Positions 58,851 through 64,000 of a DNA stretch of 64,000 bases are shown here, in pieces. The stretch is from Icerya purchasi. Lineage: Eukaryota > Arthropoda > Insecta > Hemiptera > Monophlebidae. The stretch is taken from positions 506,499,352-506,563,351 of the forward strand of contig CM077115.1 in NCBI GenBank assembly GCA_039619475.1, read 5' to 3'. The stretch's first letter is position 1. The number at the start of each line of letters is the position of its first letter. Position numbers and translations under genes: made by a program. The notes under the pieces were generated by a model, which was not told the DNA's origin, did not search any database, and worked only from the letters and a program-made list of their open reading frames with translations.

Positions 58851-61489
58851 AAATAAAACATTCTGCTATCCGTAAATATACATCAACGTAAATTTCTATT
58901 AAACATTTGGATATAGCTTATTTTAATGCACAATTAATAGAACGTGAAAACTGGGAAATATTTACACCGCTTTAAAGTATCTGACAGCGCCAACTGCAAA
59001 TACCATAGTCTGATCACTGTAGATGATATTCGCCACACTTAATTCAAATGTGATTCATTTAAAAATCCGAGGGAAAATATAAAATAAATCAAAAAACAGT
59101 TCATTAATCAGCAACAAATGAAATTCTAGCAAACTATTAAAATACTTTGTAATAAACCGTTTAAGCGGATAATGTGTATTTATGTGAACGCTTAAAAAAT
59201 ATTCGTAAAGAACAGTTTCCGAAAAGAAATAAAAATTTGAACTGTACTTTTTGTATAACCGGATTTAAGTGTAATAATGATTATAGGGGATTCATTTTTT
59301 ATGACATATAACGAATTTCATTCACTTAACGAAATATTACATAAAAAGTACTTTGGAATATGCCATGCAATAATTGAGAGTTATGTGTTTAAACGCACTT
59401 TTAGTTAACACGAAAACATGTTACACAAAAATCGCTTTCACATATCTATAGTATTTTACTGAAAAATTTTAATTTCCCAAACATTTACTTGCAATTTATT
59501 TTTTAATGCCGATTTTACAATTGAGAATATATGAATGTATACATTCAAGCATACGTATAACTTTTTCAACATTTTTTGTAATTTAATTCGTTTCAATTAA
59601 ACAGAATAATTCGATTTATCTTCTATGAATAATTTCTTATAAGTAATTAGCTTTTAATTTCCTTTAAATTTCGTAAATCTTTTATAACTTTCTACTATTT
59701 CCCACGTCTACAAATGACAAGACCAAATTAGGACGTACAAATTATTCTCAAAACATTACGGTTGCATCTCTGAAACAATTTTAAATTTGTTTTGTCAGTG
59801 TATTCATCATGTCGATGAGTTATATTTTTTACTTTTGATTAATGAAAAAATCTCTCAATAAAAATATACGTGTTATTTCATCGAATTAAGTAATCGTTCT
59901 CGTTAATCATTCTTTTATTAATAAAAATTCGTTTACAATTATTACTTTTCAATTGTTCTACATTGTACTATAACTGACTTTACCAATAAGAAGAAGTCAC
60001 AATGCTTTTGTTTTTAAATTTTCGTTCGTCTTTATTTGTATTAATTTGTTTAAAAATTCGTCGTAAACTATAAAAAATAGAACGTCTACTAATACATTTC
60101 CTTCTCTATTAGCCACTTCGTTAATCTCTTTTATTAATCTTACAACAATACAAGTTCAAATCGTACATTGCAATTTCAACGAAAAAAAACAAAAAAAAAA
60201 ACAAAAAAAACCTTGTACGTTAACACAATAACATTAAAGAAAAAAATTAACCTTTTATGAATTTCCGAAACATTTTTGATACATACATTTTTAAAAGCAG
60301 AGTTAAAAGTACTTTTTCTTAAAAATTTCCATAAATACCATATAATATTATTGTTATAATAGACGTAATGTCTTAATTGCATTCGATAAACTTCCACTGA
60401 AAATCCTGATATTTTTTTGTAAAAATTAAACGCAAAAAAAAAGAAAAACAAAATGTAAACATCGAATAACTTTCACATTTGATCACCTGATAGCGCCATA
60501 GTCGCGGCCACTGTACTGAGAGCCGTTCGTGTCTCGGTGCGCCGTGCTCGCCGCAAACTGTGATACACCCATTGTAGCACTCATTGCAAGTATGCATCGG
60601 TCTCACAATATTATATAAATGATCTATTATTACGTTAGTATACAATTTCGAAAATTGATTCTGTCTGCAATCAACAGCTATAGAGTATTCAACAATGTAC
60701 TTATATAAGAGACAATGTATGCTAGTATCAGTACATTTATATGATAAATTTGCTCCATCGATGTAGTCGAAATTGGTAAATGAAAAAAAAAAAATAAAAA
60801 TAAATAAAAATAAAAATACTAATAATAAAAATAATAAGTATGAAATCGAAACAAATTTATTATTTATGCAATAAAATTATCTAAACGTATCATCATGTTC
60901 GAAATTATTAACAGGTAGATGCGTGCAGTTATAAGTTGAGATTATTACTAAGCAAACGTAAATGAAATATTAAAGTTTAGTCTCGTTAAAACAGATTTTT
61001 AAATAACCGTAATTAATATTCGTAAATGTTAACGGCGAGAGTTAATACGTATAATATATGAACAGCCTGAAAAGGTAAATATATGCGTATCGCTTTATAG
61101 TTTATGTTTTTTTACACATAACTCAATCTCTTAGACCTCTCCATGAGGAAATCGCCCGGGGGGACTCTCAAATAACAATTCTTCTGCAAAACTTATAAAA
61201 GAGTAACAACAACCCCTTTAATCGACTAAAAGCCATTTTTAAAAAAAGTAAAAATTAATTTACGTTTGTTGTAGCACTTTCGTAACGCGAAGACTTAAAA
61301 TTCATTAACAGAATTTAACCGGATTTTCATATTACCCCCGGCGATAGAATGATGTAGTCGTAAGTATAAAAAATAATTTTAAGTGTATAAAACCGTTATT
61401 GAAGGCAATTAGGAAATACTTAATCAGACCAAAAAATAAAAGTTATAGCCTTGTATGCAGTATACAATGCTAGGATATATATATGTACA
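58851..61489. other. AT-rich spacer
   Basis: No gene recognised. A less AT-rich patch at 60.48-60.60 kb has a short minus-strand frame with four Cys (C-N-E-C-Y-N-G-C) but no known domain and no convincing splice context. Confidence 0.5.
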
Positions 61490-61546
61490 CAGGGGTGAGC
61501 AAAAGTCAGTGCACAAATTTGCACATTGCTGACTTGCCCACCCCGG
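61490..61546. mobile_element. Minimal hAT-like foldback element
   Basis: A near-perfect palindrome: CAGGGGTGAGCAAAAGTCAG on the left and GCTGACTTGCCCACCCCGG on the right, meeting around GTGCACAAATTTGCACA. CAGGGGTG(A/G)GCAAA is the typical outer sequence of hAT-superfamily terminal inverted repeats. The element therefore looks like two hAT ends with almost no interior (about 57 bp). No clear 8-bp target duplication is visible; TATGTACA on the left and TATAAGTG on the right share only part. Confidence 0.65.
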
Positions 61547-61933
61547 TATAAGTGATGACTAGTGAATGCATGAAGCGATCACCTAATCAATCTCACGAAC
61601 GTCGTACGTAGGAATAGTAATCGTTTTAAATTGGGTGCTTCTTAAACTGTAAAACGTGCTCATCTATGGGGATGCAAGCATGTTACAGAGGGCTTCCTAA
61701 TAAATGCACAAGGCAGTGCATTAAAAAATAATTACATCATTACTTCAAAGCCTAACATATAAGAAGGAGAAGAGAAAACATTATTTACATTTCGTCCTAT
61801 TTATAAGTTGAACCGTAAAAGTTTATCCATATCGAAAAGGTTCTGACCATTTCCTAAATAAAAAAAAAAAAAAATTTAAATTTAAATAATGTAACTTACA
61901 AGTTACGCATTTTTGTATTTATATTGACATATA

Positions 61934-61947
61934 GGGGGGGGGGGGGG
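61934..61947. repeat. poly-G tract (14 bp)
   Basis: Uninterrupted G run. Confidence 0.95.
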
Positions 61948-62100
61948 AATTATCGGAATGTATCTTACTGTTCGGAATAAAAAAATGAGGGCACGGAATA
62001 CGAGGGGTTGGGAAATACCAATTTAGGAAAAATGACGTAAAACATTGAATATACATTTAAATAGTAATAGTGGTAACAATATTCATATAATTTACGACAT

Positions 62101-62194
62101 AGCGTAGCCTAATAGAATAAGTAAGATGAAACAGTAGTTTTCTGTTTAAAAAACTTACTAATTCTTCATCTTACGTATTCTGCTAAGCTGCGCT
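62101..62194 (+). ncRNA. Strong hairpin, possible miRNA precursor
   Basis: AGCGTAGCCTAATAGAATAA plus GTAAGATGAA (62101-62130) pairs with 62165-62194 over 30 positions with three mismatches and two G-U pairs. The stem continues into the loop through AGTAGTTTT and AAAACTTACT with a one-base bulge. Overall length (about 94 nt) and pairing fit an animal miRNA precursor. I do not recognise a known miRNA seed in it. A short palindromic transposon remnant is the alternative, so the RNA call is tentative while the inverted repeat itself is certain. Confidence 0.35.
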
Positions 62195-62781
62195 GTGAAA
62201 TTCATAATCCAAACAAGAAATAGCAAGTCAGTTGATATTTAAACAAATAAGACAATATATACTCGTTGCATATAAAGCAATAACGGTAGCTGGCAAACAT
62301 TTGAAATATATATTATTCCATTTTCGGCGCAAACTGAAGTTTAAAACGAAATTTTAACAAATTTCACGCTAACTTTCGGTTTTTTTGAAAGTCGAATATT
62401 CAACCCGATCGAATTGGAAATAATAAGCTCACCGAAATAACATTCCTAAACGGCGGGGCGTTTAAGTTGTAAATACAAATACGTTTTACAAAGTTATTCG
62501 CCGCAAATAATATAATCATTACTTTGTAATTTTCATACAAATACAGCTAAAATTTAACCGATCCATACGATAAACACTCAAACATTTCGCTTACTTTGTT
62601 TGCAATTCATTTACTATGAAGTGAAGTTTTCAAAAATTCAAAAACAACATTTCATCAGACTTTTTGTAATCAGTTGCAATTACACGATTACATATAGCTT
62701 TGTTCGGAACCAGTGCTGGCCGTAATCGTTATCATGAGAAAATATATACATACGAGTTTTAAACAAAGATCCAAGAGAATA

Positions 62782-62782
<1 letters not shown>

Positions 62783-62813
<31 letters not shown>
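62783..62813. repeat. poly-A tract (31 bp)
   Basis: Longest homopolymer in the window; no retroelement recognised directly upstream. Confidence 0.95.
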
Positions 62814-62815
<2 letters not shown>

Positions 62816-64000
62816 AGGTACCTATGTCAATTAGAACGGACGCTCTATGTAACCGAAATGCTTAGCGTATTTATATGTAGATTAAGTAATTTTAATTACC
62901 ATTAAGCATTATAATTAATTAATTTACAGCAACTGGTCGTAGTTTCAACAATCGTCATTTTTGTTATTACTTTAAAATAGCGAGATAGGATATTACATCT
63001 ACCTCTCTGGTGCCGATTTACGCCTAATTTTATAATCGTGATTAGAAAATTCCCAATTTTGATATACAGAAGAGAAGAATAAAAAACCGGTGTAATTGTT
63101 TCACATGGCGGAATTCTACATTGTCTATAATATCTGTTACCTTCGTAATTGTTTACAATTCTCACAAAAAAGGCAACGTGTCTTAATATTTTTAATTATT
63201 TCTTTTTCGATAAATTGCTCGATCCTCAGAGTCTCACCGGTTCTGAAACTTCATAATTCACGCAACCAAGTTTATTTTTAATTTTTATAACAACGCTTGT
63301 TAAATGGGTGACCATATCTTGTAGTGTTTCTTGAACCGAAGAGTCGACTGCGTAGATGCAAGTCAACTTATTTAAAATCGAGCCGAACGCTTTCCCTAAA
63401 TCGACACTTTATTTTAACTTCAGAGAGTCGCATAGAGCTGTTTCAGTTGTAATTGCAAATTACAAATACAAATTATAAATTACCAATTACAATGTCGTTT
63501 TTAGATTCGCAACCTAAATAATTAGCGGCTCTATCATAGGTTCGAAAATCTTACATACCGAATAATTTACAAATCTGATTTTTTTTTTTTTTTGTTTTAA
63601 CGAACAGCGTATTTACGCATAGACTCGTAACGAAGAAAATTAACGAATACACACTGATACATCGCTTGAAACATAACTTAATGAAATGAAACATAGCCGG
63701 CCAGTAATAAAAATCACAGAAATAATATGGACCGAAAAGAATTACGTTTTAGCAGCTTTCCTTATGCAGGCAGTAATAGCTGAATTTTTTAGAGTCGAAC
63801 CGTCACATGTCTCTTTTCAATAATTCAGAGGAACGTGATTTAACTTCCGAGTCTACAAGTTCCAGTGTCGAATTCTTATCAATACGCGTGTGTAGTCGAC
63901 GCAATTGAATCGGAATCGCCCATTTCTAGCTCGTCTCCCATTGGGCGCCACGCTTCATTTTCTTTGACAGGTTTATTTTCAACGTGGCATTTCGTAAATA

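Larger units (their letters stand above)
61547..64000. other. AT-rich spacer
   Basis: No gene recognised. Contains a G run of 14 at 61934-61947, the hairpin at 62101-62194 and 31 A at 62783-62813. The last 600 bp are a little richer in CpG. Confidence 0.5.

Noticed and set aside
60373..60645. Cys-containing minus-strand frame as a zinc-finger exon
   Set aside because: Cys spacing fits no known finger and there are no convincing splice sites.

Overview
This is a eukaryotic, almost certainly insect (arthropod) intergenic or intronic window. It is AT-rich, CpG is not obviously depleted, microsatellites and long homopolymers are abundant, and there is no compact gene array. All recognisable coding sequence is decayed mobile-element protein: insect jockey-type LINEs, a LINE family whose ORF carries RNase H, a Gypsy LTR element and a Pif1-type helicase tail. 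Species or order cannot be fixed from the sequence. No intact host gene, tRNA, rRNA or CRISPR array was found.

Layout. 1-6.2 kb: AT-rich spacer and an RNase-H LINE 3' fragment (minus). 6.2-12.4 kb: two copies of an unclassified ~1.1 kb repeat in opposite orientation, each carrying a GCGCCCGA-type array at one end, with another LINE 3' end (plus, ~8 kb) near the first copy. A second inverted pair lies at 10.9 and 17.1 kb. 12.4-17 kb: CpG-rich non-coding DNA, a LINE RNase H tail (minus), a Pif1-like helicase C-terminus (plus) and a 28-bp tandem repeat. 18.2-22.7 kb: comparatively GC-rich sequence with an initiator-like site, splice-site-like signals and a 31-bp exon-like segment with ATG, the best (still weak) candidate for the 5' end of a host gene. 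23.6-25.3 kb: LINE (minus). 26.7-27.0 kb: a complete 320-bp MITE-like element with an exact 12-bp target duplication. 28.7-29.4 kb: jockey LINE (plus). 31.2-35.05 kb: LINE endonuclease fragment, LINE RT/RNase H fragment containing a 24-bp x 14 tandem array, and a tRNA-related SINE. 40-42.4 kb: two RNase-H LINE copies, one split by a second LINE inserted in its RNase H domain. 46.7-49.0 kb: degenerate Gypsy element (LTR edge, primer site, gag, protease, RT). 49.5-58.8 kb: a dispersed ~300-bp repeat, the second MITE copy, a 1.6-kb jockey LINE (minus), and a SINE carrying another SINE in reverse orientation. 58.9-64 kb: AT-rich DNA with a hAT-like palindrome and a strong 30-bp hairpin.

The elements do not form a pathway. 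The window reads as a graveyard of short, mostly 5'-truncated elements in both orientations, several of them nested. The observations most worth following are the nesting relationships, the 12-bp-duplication MITE, the homogeneous 24-bp array inside a dead LINE, the inverted 1.1-kb pair and the miRNA-like hairpin at 62.1 kb. No convincing undescribed multi-gene system is visible.
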